64,000 nucleotides of DNA, taken from positions 186,001 to 250,000 of the forward strand of contig NZ_FOXO01000001.1 in NCBI RefSeq assembly GCF_900115735.1, read 5' to 3'. The notes under the pieces were generated by a model. It was not told the origin of the DNA. It ran no database searches and saw nothing but the letters and a program-made list of their open reading frames with translations. The position numbers and the translations under genes are program-made. The DNA is from Butyrivibrio proteoclasticus. GTDB lineage: Bacteria; Bacillota; Clostridia; Lachnospirales; Lachnospiraceae. Below, one piece after another: positions 27,535 through 37,090 of the stretch (the first letter of the stretch is position 1; each line of letters opens with the position of its first letter).

Positions 27535-28608
27535 ATGAAGCAGCGGTTAGCTATAAGGAATTTAAAATCCACAGAATACTCTGCGGAGGAGGATTTTGTA
27601 TGCGATAGAACTAGTGATCATTTCGCTAATTATTCAGAGACTGTTCAGGAGGATAAAATAGTACGGGAGTTAGTGTCTGTGATAATGCCTGTGCATGATA
27701 CGGAAGGCGACTTATTAAAAAAGGCTGTTCGTAGTGTACAGAGACAAACATATCACAATATTGAGTTTATTATAGTGGATGATGGTTCTGAGTGGGATTG
27801 CGCAAAATTGTGTGATGAGATTGCAGATGCGCGAACAAAAGTTTTGCATATAAATAATTCTGGAGTCTCAGTAGCAAGAAACAGAGGTATTGATGAATGC
27901 AATGGAGAATATATCATATTTATTGATAGTGATGACACAATGGCTGAAAATGCAATTGCTGAGATGGTAGAAAACGTTAAAGGAATTGATTTTGTAGCAT
28001 GTGGATGCAGACACATTAAGAACACCTGCACACAATTTTATGCAGTGATGAAAGGGTATGAAATACGTGATCAAGTTGGATGTATAGATTATCTTTGTTA
28101 CATGACTCCCAAATTTGCATGTATTGAAACAAATGCAGTTTGGGGAAAGCTATATAGAAAAGATATAATTGGTAACCAACGTTTTGATGCAGATATGATA
28201 ATTGCAGAAGATTTTAAATTTAACTTTGACTATATCATGAAATGTAGTCGAGGGAAGTACTTAGATTTTAATGCCTACAATTATTATGAACATGAAGGTA
28301 GTATTTCTAGAAACTTTAAACCACAGATGATGAAGACAATTGAAAAGCTGGAAGAATTGATAGATGTAAATAAAAACTCAAGCATATACGAACCGTTGAT
28401 ATCAAGGTGTGTCAATATTGCTTTTACAATATTGATGATGTTACCTAGTTATTTATCAAAAGACCAAAAGAAAATAGAATTATTTATTGATAGAAATAAA
28501 TGTCAAGTACTAAAAAATCCGAAAACTAAATCGAAAGTAAAGATGGCTATTTTGACAAGTCTTTTAGGATATGGTTTTACAAGGAAAATATTTAAGTTGT
28601 TTAGTTGA
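27535..28608 (+). CDS. Glycosyltransferase, GT2 family
   Basis: About 357 residues from ATG 27535, which has AAGGA 7 bp upstream; an in-frame ATG at 27508 is possible but has a weaker site. Signatures: LVSVIMPVHDTEGDLLKKAV, IIVDDGS, VSVARNRGIDECNGEYIIF and FIDSDDTM, then IAEDFKFNFDY, typical of EpsJ/CpsI-like GT2 enzymes. Residues before the domain (about 45) are unassigned. Confidence 0.88.
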   Translation: MKQRLAIRNLKSTEYSAEEDFVCDRTSDHFANYSETVQEDKIVRELVSVIMPVHDTEGDLLKKAVRSVQRQTYHNIEFIIVDDGSEWDCAKLCDEIADARTKVLHINNSGVSVARNRGIDECNGEYIIFIDSDDTMAENAIAEMVENVKGIDFVACGCRHIKNTCTQFYAVMKGYEIRDQVGCIDYLCYMTPKFACIETNAVWGKLYRKDIIGNQRFDADMIIAEDFKFNFDYIMKCSRGKYLDFNAYNYYEHEGSISRNFKPQMMKTIEKLEELIDVNKNSSIYEPLISRCVNIAFTILMMLPSYLSKDQKKIELFIDRNKCQVLKNPKTKSKVKMAILTSLLGYGFTRKIFKLFS

Positions 28609-28620
28609 GGAATGTGATAG

Positions 28621-29742
28621 ATGGTAGCAGCTGAATGGAGCAATGCAACATTTATTTTTTATATTTTTATTATATTTTTTTGTGTGTTATTAACAAGGAC
28701 ATTTGGTACAAGATGTTTTTCTGTCCAAGTAGTGGGAGCGAGCAGACATATTCCTATAGGATTATCTTGTGTAGCAATATTGCTGATAACAATTAAGGGC
28801 ATAAGTTTGACAGGAACGGATGTCAAGATTGGTGCAGGGTATTGGCTAGATTTCATGAGTGCCGATACATTTCATGGCTTTCGCGATTATGCTATTGAGC
28901 CACTTTATATATTGTTGAATGTAGTAGTAAAAAATACATTTAATTCTTACTGCGTTTTTTTGATGCTGGTAGCTGTCATAACAGTAATTCCACCTGTTTA
29001 TTTGATATGGAAATATAGGGATAAGGCTAATGTTTCGCAGGCAGTGTTTGTTTATCTTTGCCTGTTTTATTTTAATAGTTTTTCTGCAATTAGACAGTAT
29101 ATGGCTGTATCCATTTCTTTTTTTGTATTTGATGCACTTTATGAAAAGAAAAACATTAAAAGCTTGTTGCTAATTTTTGCCGCGGCATTTATGCATAGGA
29201 GTGTATTGATTTTAGTGATACCTTATATATATATGACATTCAATAAAATCAAAAAAAGACATTTGATTATGGGAATTGTTGTTATGCTTGTTTCTTCTGC
29301 TCTCCTTAGAAATGATGTGTATGCTAAATTTGCGGCATCTGAACGTTATTATGTATATAAAGCAACAGAAAGTATTAGTTTTGGACTTGAACAATTTGTG
29401 TATTATATTCCATTGTTCATTCTTTATCATTATGGTAAAGCTAAAAAACAAGATAATAATTTTGATAGATTAAGTTTTGCTTATCTTTGTATGGGATTTT
29501 TATTTGGGCTGATGGGATATGTTATAACAATTTTCGGAAGAATGCAAGCAATAATGTTGCCGCTAATTATTATTGCTCCGTATTATTTTCGCAGTTCGTA
29601 TAAATGGGTGAAAGATAGCAAAATGTTGTTTGATATGGCATTGTATGTATATTGCTCTGCCAGATTTTATATATGGATTTCGCAGTACTACCTTGGTGAA
29701 ACATTAATGCCATATACAACAATATGGGGATTATCAATTTGA
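28621..29742 (+). CDS. EpsG-family polysaccharide polymerase-like membrane protein
   Basis: 373 residues, about ten helices, with a GAGGAA site before the ATG. SFSAIRQYMAVSISFFVF (about 160-177) and AAFMHRSVLILVIPY (about 190-204) are the RQ and HxS signatures of the EpsG family, which is taken to polymerise repeat units in Gram-positive exopolysaccharide loci. Its position next to a GT2 and GT4 pair, with a Wzx gene 3 kb downstream, fits a Wzy-type role. Confidence 0.82.
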   Translation: MVAAEWSNATFIFYIFIIFFCVLLTRTFGTRCFSVQVVGASRHIPIGLSCVAILLITIKGISLTGTDVKIGAGYWLDFMSADTFHGFRDYAIEPLYILLNVVVKNTFNSYCVFLMLVAVITVIPPVYLIWKYRDKANVSQAVFVYLCLFYFNSFSAIRQYMAVSISFFVFDALYEKKNIKSLLLIFAAAFMHRSVLILVIPYIYMTFNKIKKRHLIMGIVVMLVSSALLRNDVYAKFAASERYYVYKATESISFGLEQFVYYIPLFILYHYGKAKKQDNNFDRLSFAYLCMGFLFGLMGYVITIFGRMQAIMLPLIIIAPYYFRSSYKWVKDSKMLFDMALYVYCSARFYIWISQYYLGETLMPYTTIWGLSI

Positions 29743-29845
29743 AAATAATCAAATCTGGTGAAGCAGGCATTTTTAAAGAAAAAACTTAAAAATATATTAT
29801 ATTAAAAAGCGGACTAATTTTACATATAATAAACGAGGACAATAT

Positions 29846-31171
29846 ATGAGATTAAGACTAACCAATTTCGCCAAAATTAGTGATGCCGAAATAAATATTG
29901 ATGGTATAGCCATAATTGTTGGCCCTAATAATTCAGGGAAAAGTACAGTTGGTAAGGCTATCGATGCTGTATTTGCATCTGTTACTGATATCAAAGGGAA
30001 AATGAGAACCAGTAAGTTGAATATGATGCTAAATGGAATGGCTAAAGTGTTGGATTCTACTGGATTGGAAGAATTACCTTTTGGCGGATTTGATATTACA
30101 GGGTATACGTATGGATTTTTGCGACAGTTAACAGATAAGATGACTAAAGATGAAATAAAGGGCGTTTTGTATCAAAAAATAGATACGATTTGCAATGAGT
30201 ATTTTTTTGAGATGGTATCTGAGAGCGATGCTTATCTTACAAAGAAAAATCAGATTATCGATGATTTGGCAAATACGATAAAAAGTGTAATGGATGTATC
30301 TGATGATGTGTATGAAAGGCGAATAATAACAAATAATTTTGACAGTATGTTTAATGGTAACATTAATAATATTGCTAATAATCAGCCAGCAAATTTGACT
30401 ATTTATATAAAGGATAAAGAGATACGATGTGAATTTCAGAATAATATTTGTAATGATTTCAAATCTGAAGTGGTTTTGAAAAACAAGGCTTTCTATATTG
30501 ATAACCCATTTGTTATAGACAGGTTAAACACAGAAGATAGCAACTTTGTTGGTATGGGAGGACAGCCTTCGTACGAAAACAGATTGTATAGTAGAATGTT
30601 GGATGATGCGGTTGATGATTCAGATAAAGCTCTCAGAGAAATTCTGGCAGATAAGAAGACTAATGACATAATTAGTGTGTTAAATAAAGTCATACCTGGA
30701 AAAATTCTGCGCAGACAAAAATATGAGTATGAAGTACCTGAAAAAGGCTTTTTGGATATACGTTCTTTATCTACTGGTCTAAAATCTTTTGCTATTATAA
30801 AAAGATTGATAGATACAGGAATTATGAATGATAAGGATGTAGTAATATTAGATGAACCGGAAATACACTTGCATCCTGAGTGGCAGAAAGTTTATGCAGA
30901 ATTAGTCGTTCTTCTTCAGAAATGCTTTGATTTTCATATCATAGTTACTACACATAGCTCGAAGTTTTTGCGTTCTCTAGAATTCTATTCAAGAAAGCAT
31001 GCTATAGCTAATAGATGCAATTACTATATTTCTAACATAGATCCGAATGGGGATGTTTCATTCAGCGACACAACGGCTAATCTAAATGAAATATATAAGC
31101 ATATGGTTAAACCGAGTATGGATCTTGATTTGGAAGAAGAAGAGTGGGAAAGTTGGAGTATGAATGGATAA
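29846..31171 (+). CDS. AAA/ABC-type ATPase (OLD/AAA_21-like), candidate defence ATPase
   Basis: 441 residues. Walker A is IIVGPNNSGKSTVGKAID (about 23-40). LSTGLKSFAIIKRLI (about 308) stands at the ABC signature position. Walker B is VVILDEPEIHLHPEW (about 332), followed by the H-loop in IIVTTHSSKFL. This order fits the AAA_21/OLD-like ATPases of phage defence and DNA repair. There is no TOPRIM domain: the protein ends about 60 residues after the H-loop. It overlaps its downstream partner by 8 bp. It has no evident glycan role and sits as an insertion between EpsG and the pyruvyltransferase, after a 100-bp AT-rich gap with a TATAAT at 29825. Confidence 0.85.
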   Translation: MRLRLTNFAKISDAEINIDGIAIIVGPNNSGKSTVGKAIDAVFASVTDIKGKMRTSKLNMMLNGMAKVLDSTGLEELPFGGFDITGYTYGFLRQLTDKMTKDEIKGVLYQKIDTICNEYFFEMVSESDAYLTKKNQIIDDLANTIKSVMDVSDDVYERRIITNNFDSMFNGNINNIANNQPANLTIYIKDKEIRCEFQNNICNDFKSEVVLKNKAFYIDNPFVIDRLNTEDSNFVGMGGQPSYENRLYSRMLDDAVDDSDKALREILADKKTNDIISVLNKVIPGKILRRQKYEYEVPEKGFLDIRSLSTGLKSFAIIKRLIDTGIMNDKDVVILDEPEIHLHPEWQKVYAELVVLLQKCFDFHIIVTTHSSKFLRSLEFYSRKHAIANRCNYYISNIDPNGDVSFSDTTANLNEIYKHMVKPSMDLDLEEEEWESWSMNG

Positions 31172-31778
31172 CCAGAAGGATGTATTAGAAGTCTTTGAAA
31201 AATTTGCGGGAAAGTATGATAATTGTCCTTTACTTGGTGATTTAAGTACGCTGTCTTTGGACGATAATAACGGTGTCCTAGTATATCATAAGCAAGGAGA
31301 GTTTAAAGCAATTTCATTAGATACCTTAGCGCAATATCCATATAGGATTGCAAGATGGCCTGAGTCAAATAAAAAATCTGACTCTATAGCATCTACAGAT
31401 GCGATGCTTGTTGATAAAAATAAAGATTGGATATTTATTGAGTTCAAAAATCAGTCGGTAAGAAACACTAAAGATAGTGTTAATGAAAAAGCTTATCAAG
31501 TATGGCACATGATTATGGATATACTTGATGAAATGAAAAGTAATATTCCGCTATATACTGATAATCCGTTGTTGTTTGCAAAGGAGCATATTACTTACAT
31601 TTTGGTTTTTAATCCGGAAAAGGATTTTTTATCGAAGGAGAGAGTTGAAGAGGCTGAATTAGCTGGATTACATTACAAAACTGATTTTATGTTGAAAATT
31701 GAAAAGTATCTATACAAAGAAGCATTTGTTGCAACGGAATCGGAATTAAGGAAAATTCTCAAAGAAAGATTGGAGTAG
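31164..31778 (+). CDS. Small PD-(D/E)xK nuclease-like partner of the ATPase
   Basis: 204 residues; no family recognised by name. Asp79 in ASTDAML and Glu93-Phe-Lys95 in WIFIEFKNQS are spaced like the D...ExK core of restriction-endonuclease-like folds, with hydrophobic strands around each. The ATG lies inside the upstream gene (8-bp overlap), so the two products are probably made in fixed ratio. With the ATPase it forms a two-gene unit reminiscent of ATPase-nuclease defence systems such as Septu or Gabija, but with a different nuclease type and size. Function is inference. Confidence 0.65.
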   Translation: MDNQKDVLEVFEKFAGKYDNCPLLGDLSTLSLDDNNGVLVYHKQGEFKAISLDTLAQYPYRIARWPESNKKSDSIASTDAMLVDKNKDWIFIEFKNQSVRNTKDSVNEKAYQVWHMIMDILDEMKSNIPLYTDNPLLFAKEHITYILVFNPEKDFLSKERVEEAELAGLHYKTDFMLKIEKYLYKEAFVATESELRKILKERLE

Positions 31779-31850
31779 TTTTAGAGATTTTGTTCTTTTA
31801 CAATATACCAATAATATATATTGGACTATTTTGGAGAGTAGAGAAGTTAT

Positions 31851-32978
31851 ATGAATTATGAATCAATTAGAAATACAATTATGAAAAACGAAGCAGCTTT
31901 TTGTGTTGCTCGTTTCTTTTTTACACCTATTAGGATTATTAAAGAGTATATTTGTAGACGAAGAATGGCTAATGAACTTATAGGTAAGTATAGGAGAGTA
32001 AGGAGAGAGGATTTTAAGGTGTTTTATTTCGGGATTCCCGAACATAATAATTTGGGTGATATAGCTCAGACATATTGTACTAGAATGTGGGTTAATGATA
32101 ATTATCCAAATCGCATTTTAATAGAAGCAAAAACAAGAGTAACTTTTGATAGCAAATTTATTACTTTTATGGAGAACATAATAAGTAATGATGATTTAAT
32201 TTTGTTTCAAAGTGGGTATTGCACAAGACACAATAACCCGGATCATCTCATGCACTTGCATATTGCTAAGAAATTTTCGCATAACGCTCTTATTGTCCTG
32301 CCTCAAACAGTGAAATTGGATGATAATAAGGATGTGGAATGCACTAAGAAGATATTTGAGAATTGTTCAAGACTAAGGTTTATCACTAGAGATAATATAT
32401 CGTATAAAAAAGCGTTGAGTTTTATTGATGAGTCTAGACTTGCATGCTTTCCTGATATTGTAACATCACTGATAGGACGTATAAGAGTTGAGGGAGAACG
32501 CAAGGGAGTGCTTCTTTGCGTAAGAGATGATGATGAAAAGTATTACAGTAGAGAGCAACTTGATAATCTAAAAGGAAAGCTTGGTTTTGCATTTGAGAGA
32601 GTAGATGAAACTGATACTAATAGTTTACATAGTGCAGAAAAGGTATTTAAAAATCTTGAACAAGAAATCAATGACAAAATTACACAATTTGCTCAATACA
32701 AATGCATCATAACTGATAGATATCATGGGACAATTTTTTCACTGATTTCAAACACACCAGTTATAGTCATAAAAACAAACGATCACAAGGTTACGTCTGC
32801 GATTGAGTGGTTTAAGGGATTATATGATAGTAAGGCTGTTCGTTTTGCCTCAAGTTTGGATGAAGCGTATGAAATGGCGAAGGAAATACAAGACGAGAAT
32901 ATTAGAATTATGAATGACAGTGTGTTATATGAGAGATTTTATAAAATGGCTTTAAAAGATTTGATAGATAGTATTTAG
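31851..32978 (+). CDS. Polysaccharide pyruvyltransferase family protein
   Basis: 375 residues. FGIPEHNNLGDIAQTYC (about 53-69) and CIITDRYHGTIFSLISNTPV (about 284-303) are the two signatures of the CsaB/WcaK-type family, which transfers pyruvate from PEP to glycan hydroxyls as a ketal. The RYHG motif carries the likely catalytic residues. A GGAGAG stretch lies before the ATG. Pyruvylation would add negative charge to the polymer. Confidence 0.87.
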   Translation: MNYESIRNTIMKNEAAFCVARFFFTPIRIIKEYICRRRMANELIGKYRRVRREDFKVFYFGIPEHNNLGDIAQTYCTRMWVNDNYPNRILIEAKTRVTFDSKFITFMENIISNDDLILFQSGYCTRHNNPDHLMHLHIAKKFSHNALIVLPQTVKLDDNKDVECTKKIFENCSRLRFITRDNISYKKALSFIDESRLACFPDIVTSLIGRIRVEGERKGVLLCVRDDDEKYYSREQLDNLKGKLGFAFERVDETDTNSLHSAEKVFKNLEQEINDKITQFAQYKCIITDRYHGTIFSLISNTPVIVIKTNDHKVTSAIEWFKGLYDSKAVRFASSLDEAYEMAKEIQDENIRIMNDSVLYERFYKMALKDLIDSI

Positions 32979-32986
32979 AAAGGTGT

Positions 32987-34468
32987 TTGTTGTTAAACGC
33001 AGCAAACGTGGAAAAAATGTTTAATAAAATAAAAGTAAAATATAGCGTAATGCCAAGAGAGATTAAGGCTTCTTTTTGGTTTTTGATATGTGCTTTTCTT
33101 CAGCGAGGTATATCTTTTATTACAACTCCTATATTTACAAGGCTGATGACAACATCAGAATATGGAGAATTTAGCGTATTCTATTCATGGTTTGGTATTA
33201 TTTCAATTATAACCACGTTCAACCTTTTTTTTGGCGTATATGTTCGTGGTTTGGTGATATATGAGGAAGATAAGAACAGGTTTACATCTTCAATGCAAGG
33301 GTTAATGTTTACTCTTGTGATTGTATGGACTTGTTTTTACTTGCTTTTTCATAGATATTTTAATAATCTACTTCATTTAACAACTTTTCAGATGCTTTGC
33401 ATGCTGATAATAATATGGACTAATGGTGTTTTTAGTTTTTGGGCTGCAGAACAGAGAGTGGATTTAGAGTATAGGCGATTGGCGATAGTATCAATAATTA
33501 CATCGATATTGTTGCCTGTCGTTCAGATGGTACTTATGTTCACATTTGATGATAAGGTAAATGCAAGAATAATAGGGATGGTTTTGGTAAACGTAGCATT
33601 TTACCCTTTGTTATTTGCTAAACACATGATACGTGGACATTGTTTTTTTTCTTTGGAAATATGGAAATATGCATTAACTTTTAACATTCCGCTTATTCCG
33701 CATTATTTATCTCAAACTGTTCTTAATAGCGCAGATAGAATAATGATTGAGCGAATGATCGGGACTAGTCAGGCTGGTATATATAGTTTGGCATATTCTA
33801 TATCTCAAATTATGACAGTGTTTAATTCTGCTATGATGCAAACAATTGAGCCATGGCTTTACAAAAAAATTAAGAATAATGAAGCTTCTTCAATAAAGAA
33901 GGTTGCATATCCTGCATTTGCGGTAATTGCTATAGTGAATTTAGCACTAATTGCATTAGCTCCAGAATTAGTTGCTTTTTTTGCTCCAGGTGAATATGCT
34001 GAAGCAATATGGGTAATTCCGCCAGTAGCAATGAGTGTCTATTTTTCATTTTTGTATACATTCTTCGCTGTCTTTGAATTTTACTATGAAAAAACTCAAT
34101 ACATAACTATTGCAACTTTGATAGGGGCAATATTAAATATTATTCTGAACTTTATATTTTTAAAGATATATGGATATTATGCGGCGGGCTATACTACTTT
34201 GGTATGTTTTATATTCTATGCAGTTTTTCATTATTTATTTATGCGAATACTAATAAATAAAAACTTAGAAAATGAAAAAGTATATGATGTTAGAATTATC
34301 TTGCTAATGTCGTTTGTTTTTATAATAGCAGGTTTTGCACTGCTATTCACTTATGAATTACCACTTGTCAGATATGTTTCAGTTTTAGCATTTATTGGTA
34401 CTATATTGGTGAGACATAAAATGATTATTAGACATGTAAAAGCAATACTATCTGAAAGAAAAGGATGA
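32987..34468 (+). CDS. wzx: Wzx-type polysaccharide flippase (MOP superfamily)
   Basis: 493 residues with about 12-14 hydrophobic helices. IKASFWFLICAFLQRGISFI, PIFTRLMTTSEYGEFSVF and NSADRIMIERMIG are typical of RfbX/Wzx flippases, which turn undecaprenyl-linked repeat units to the outer face. The start is a TTG: AAAGG at 32979-32983 serves TTG 32987 or, with better spacing, TTG 32990. Together with EpsG this makes a Wzx/Wzy-type route besides the ABC exporter at 10.4 kb. Confidence 0.9.
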   Translation: MLLNAANVEKMFNKIKVKYSVMPREIKASFWFLICAFLQRGISFITTPIFTRLMTTSEYGEFSVFYSWFGIISIITTFNLFFGVYVRGLVIYEEDKNRFTSSMQGLMFTLVIVWTCFYLLFHRYFNNLLHLTTFQMLCMLIIIWTNGVFSFWAAEQRVDLEYRRLAIVSIITSILLPVVQMVLMFTFDDKVNARIIGMVLVNVAFYPLLFAKHMIRGHCFFSLEIWKYALTFNIPLIPHYLSQTVLNSADRIMIERMIGTSQAGIYSLAYSISQIMTVFNSAMMQTIEPWLYKKIKNNEASSIKKVAYPAFAVIAIVNLALIALAPELVAFFAPGEYAEAIWVIPPVAMSVYFSFLYTFFAVFEFYYEKTQYITIATLIGAILNIILNFIFLKIYGYYAAGYTTLVCFIFYAVFHYLFMRILINKNLENEKVYDVRIILLMSFVFIIAGFALLFTYELPLVRYVSVLAFIGTILVRHKMIIRHVKAILSERKG

Positions 34469-34473
34469 GATAT

Positions 34474-36216
34474 ATGGATATTAATTACACAAGTGAAAGA
34501 AATACACAAATTCTGATTTCCTTGCTGAAAAAACATAATATTAGAAATATAATAATAAGCCCAGGAAGTACAAATATATGTTTTACAGCTAGTGTACAAC
34601 ATGATTCATATTTTAATCTTTATTCTTCAGTAGATGAAAGATCTGCTGCATATATGGCATGTGGACTGGCAGCAGAAACTAAAGAGCCAGTTGTAATCAA
34701 CTGTACTGGAGCTACTGCGTCTAGGAACTATATGCCTGGACTAACAGAAGCCTTTTATAGAAATCTTCCGGTTTTGGCGATAACTTCAACGCAACCAAGG
34801 GAGCGTGTGGGGCAAAATATACCACAAGTATTAGATCGATCATCGAAACCTAACGATATTCTAAAATCAAGCTTCTATATTGAGACAATTTTCAATGAAG
34901 AAAAGGAATGGGCAGCTATCAATCTAATAAATCATGCCTTAATTGATCTCAGAAAAAACGGCGGAGGACCAGTTCATATTGATTTGGAAACAACGTATTC
35001 ACCAGATTTCAGTGTGAAAGAATTACCAGATGTTCCTATGGTGGAGTTTTATTCTAATACAGAGAACATTCCAGATATAAAACAGGATAAAGTAGCCGTA
35101 TTTGTAGGGGCCCATTTGAAATGGGAACAAAAGCAGATAGAATTACTCGAAAAATTCTGCGAATTATACAACGGAGTGGTTTTATGTGATCATACTAGCA
35201 ATTATTGGGGGAAATATCGTGTTCTTCCTAACTTGATGTCTATTCAAAGGACGAATAGATCTGCATGCTTAAAAATTGATTTCCTTATACATATTGGGGA
35301 AATGTCAGGTGCCTATATGCAAATTGAACCCAATATTGTATGGAGAGTTAGTCCTGATGGACGCCATAAGGATACATTTAAGCATTTAAGAGTGCTTGTT
35401 CAAAGTGATGAGGAAGCATTTTTTGAGGAAATGATTAGAAGAGGGAAATCAGTCCAGCTTACTACGTATTATCAGGAATGGAAAAAGGAATGTGAAGTTA
35501 TAGAGAAACAGCTTCCAGAGTTACCATTTTCCAACGCATGGATAGCAAGTCAATCATCGTTGATGATTCCTAAGGGATCTGCTGTACATTTTGGCATTCT
35601 TAATTCACTAAGAACGTGGAATTATTTTCAGCTAAATGAAGGAGTACTCGGTTTCTGTAATACTGGAGGATTTGGCATAGACGGATGTGTCTCATCGATG
35701 ATAGGTGCTTCTTTGGCGGATAAAAACAAGCTATATTTTGGCATTGTAGGGGATTTAGCTTTCTTTTATGATTTAAATGCTATTGGAAATAGGGATATAG
35801 GGGCAAATATCAGACTGATTGTGGTTAATAATGGAAAAGGTAACGAATTCAGAAATTATGGAAATTGGTGCGCACCAATAGGTGAATATGCAGATGAATT
35901 CATTTGTGCTGCACGGCACTTTGGGAACAAATCTAGCAATCTTCTTAAGCATTATGCAGAGGATTTAGGTTTTGATTATTTTTGTGCATCAAATAAAGAT
36001 GAATTCAAAGAAGTGAAAGATAAATTCTTTAGTGCTGATAAAAAAGATAAACCAATTCTTCTTGAGGTATTTACCACTACAGAAGATGAAAGTAGAGCAC
36101 TTGAACTAATTATCAATGCATGTGGTGGAGTGGCTTCTTCGGCAAAAGATATGGCAAAAAGTGTTCTTGGTGAAAGCGGTGTTCATGTGCTAAAAAGAAT
36201 ATTGGGTAGAGATTGA
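34474..36216 (+). CDS. MenD-like thiamine diphosphate enzyme
   Basis: About 580 residues. ATG 34474 has AAGG 9 bp upstream; ATG 34465 overlaps the previous stop but has no room for a site. ISPGSTN, then SSVDERSAAYMACGLA with the cofactor-activating Glu, and INCTGATASRNYMPGLTEAF match the MenD pyrimidine domain. GIVGDLAFFYDLNAI...VVNNG (about 425-455) matches the ThDP-Mg site. No other menaquinone gene is nearby; the next gene is an SDR. It may make a 2-oxoacid-derived acyloin for an unusual sugar or substituent. Exact reaction unknown. Confidence 0.8.
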   Translation: MDINYTSERNTQILISLLKKHNIRNIIISPGSTNICFTASVQHDSYFNLYSSVDERSAAYMACGLAAETKEPVVINCTGATASRNYMPGLTEAFYRNLPVLAITSTQPRERVGQNIPQVLDRSSKPNDILKSSFYIETIFNEEKEWAAINLINHALIDLRKNGGGPVHIDLETTYSPDFSVKELPDVPMVEFYSNTENIPDIKQDKVAVFVGAHLKWEQKQIELLEKFCELYNGVVLCDHTSNYWGKYRVLPNLMSIQRTNRSACLKIDFLIHIGEMSGAYMQIEPNIVWRVSPDGRHKDTFKHLRVLVQSDEEAFFEEMIRRGKSVQLTTYYQEWKKECEVIEKQLPELPFSNAWIASQSSLMIPKGSAVHFGILNSLRTWNYFQLNEGVLGFCNTGGFGIDGCVSSMIGASLADKNKLYFGIVGDLAFFYDLNAIGNRDIGANIRLIVVNNGKGNEFRNYGNWCAPIGEYADEFICAARHFGNKSSNLLKHYAEDLGFDYFCASNKDEFKEVKDKFFSADKKDKPILLEVFTTTEDESRALELIINACGGVASSAKDMAKSVLGESGVHVLKRILGRD

Positions 36217-36225
36217 AGGATAAAT

Positions 36226-37059
36226 ATGGGAATCAAATCAAAAGTTCAAAATACATTACGCCTACTAAGAACAAAAGAAATAATCTCTGTACCAAGTCCG
36301 GTCAAGGAGGAGGAATTACTAAAAGGGAAAACAGCATTGATTTCAGGTGGGAGCGGAGGCATCGGCTATGCTATAGCTGAAGAACTACTCAGGCTAGGAT
36401 GCTTTGTGGTTATTGCAGGAACAAGCGAAGATAAACTTGCTAGGATTTGTAATGGAAAGGGCTTAAATAATCTGAGATATATTGTTCTAAATATGAAAGA
36501 AATTCAGCTGTTTTCAGAAAAGGTTAGGGAAGTTTGTGAGATGTCCCCAAATGATGGAATAGATATTTTGGTTAATTGCGCTGGAATCAACAATTCAAAA
36601 ACATTTTTAGAAGTTGATGAGTGTACTTTTGACGACATTTTGGATATTAATTTAAAAGGTACTTATTTTCTTTCTCAATCAGTTGCCAAAATTATGATAA
36701 GTAAGAAAATAAAGGGACATATATTAAACCTGTCATCAGCTTCAGCGTTAAGGCCAGCTTCTCAACCATATGCTATTTCAAAATGGGCTATAACAGGAAT
36801 GACAAAAGGATTGGCAGATGAACTTATTAAATATGGCATCATTGTTAATGCACTTGCGCCTGGTCCAACCGCAACTCCTATGCTTGGCAAAGATTCTGAT
36901 GGTGATATTAGTCATTCTAGCAGTCCAATTGGAAGGTACGCGTTACCGCAAGAAGTTGCGAGACTTGCTGGTTTTATGGTTAGCGGATATGGTGATTTGA
37001 TAGTAGGCGATACATATTATATTTCTGGTGGATCTGGGACGATTAGTCTACATAAATAA
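36226..37059 (+). CDS. Short-chain dehydrogenase/reductase
   Basis: 277 residues with an AAGGA site, 9 bp after the MenD-like gene. TALISGGSGGIGYAIAEEL (about 32-50) is the NAD(P)-binding TGxxxGIG variant; NCAGINNS, NLSSASA and YAISK supply the NNAG, Ser and Tyr-x3-Lys catalytic elements. The end of the protein overlaps the longest frame of the next gene but not its preferred start. It probably reduces the product of the ThDP enzyme. Confidence 0.87.
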   Translation: MGIKSKVQNTLRLLRTKEIISVPSPVKEEELLKGKTALISGGSGGIGYAIAEELLRLGCFVVIAGTSEDKLARICNGKGLNNLRYIVLNMKEIQLFSEKVREVCEMSPNDGIDILVNCAGINNSKTFLEVDECTFDDILDINLKGTYFLSQSVAKIMISKKIKGHILNLSSASALRPASQPYAISKWAITGMTKGLADELIKYGIIVNALAPGPTATPMLGKDSDGDISHSSSPIGRYALPQEVARLAGFMVSGYGDLIVGDTYYISGGSGTISLHK

Positions 37060-37090
37060 TAGTATTACTAAAATACTTTTTGAGGTATAT

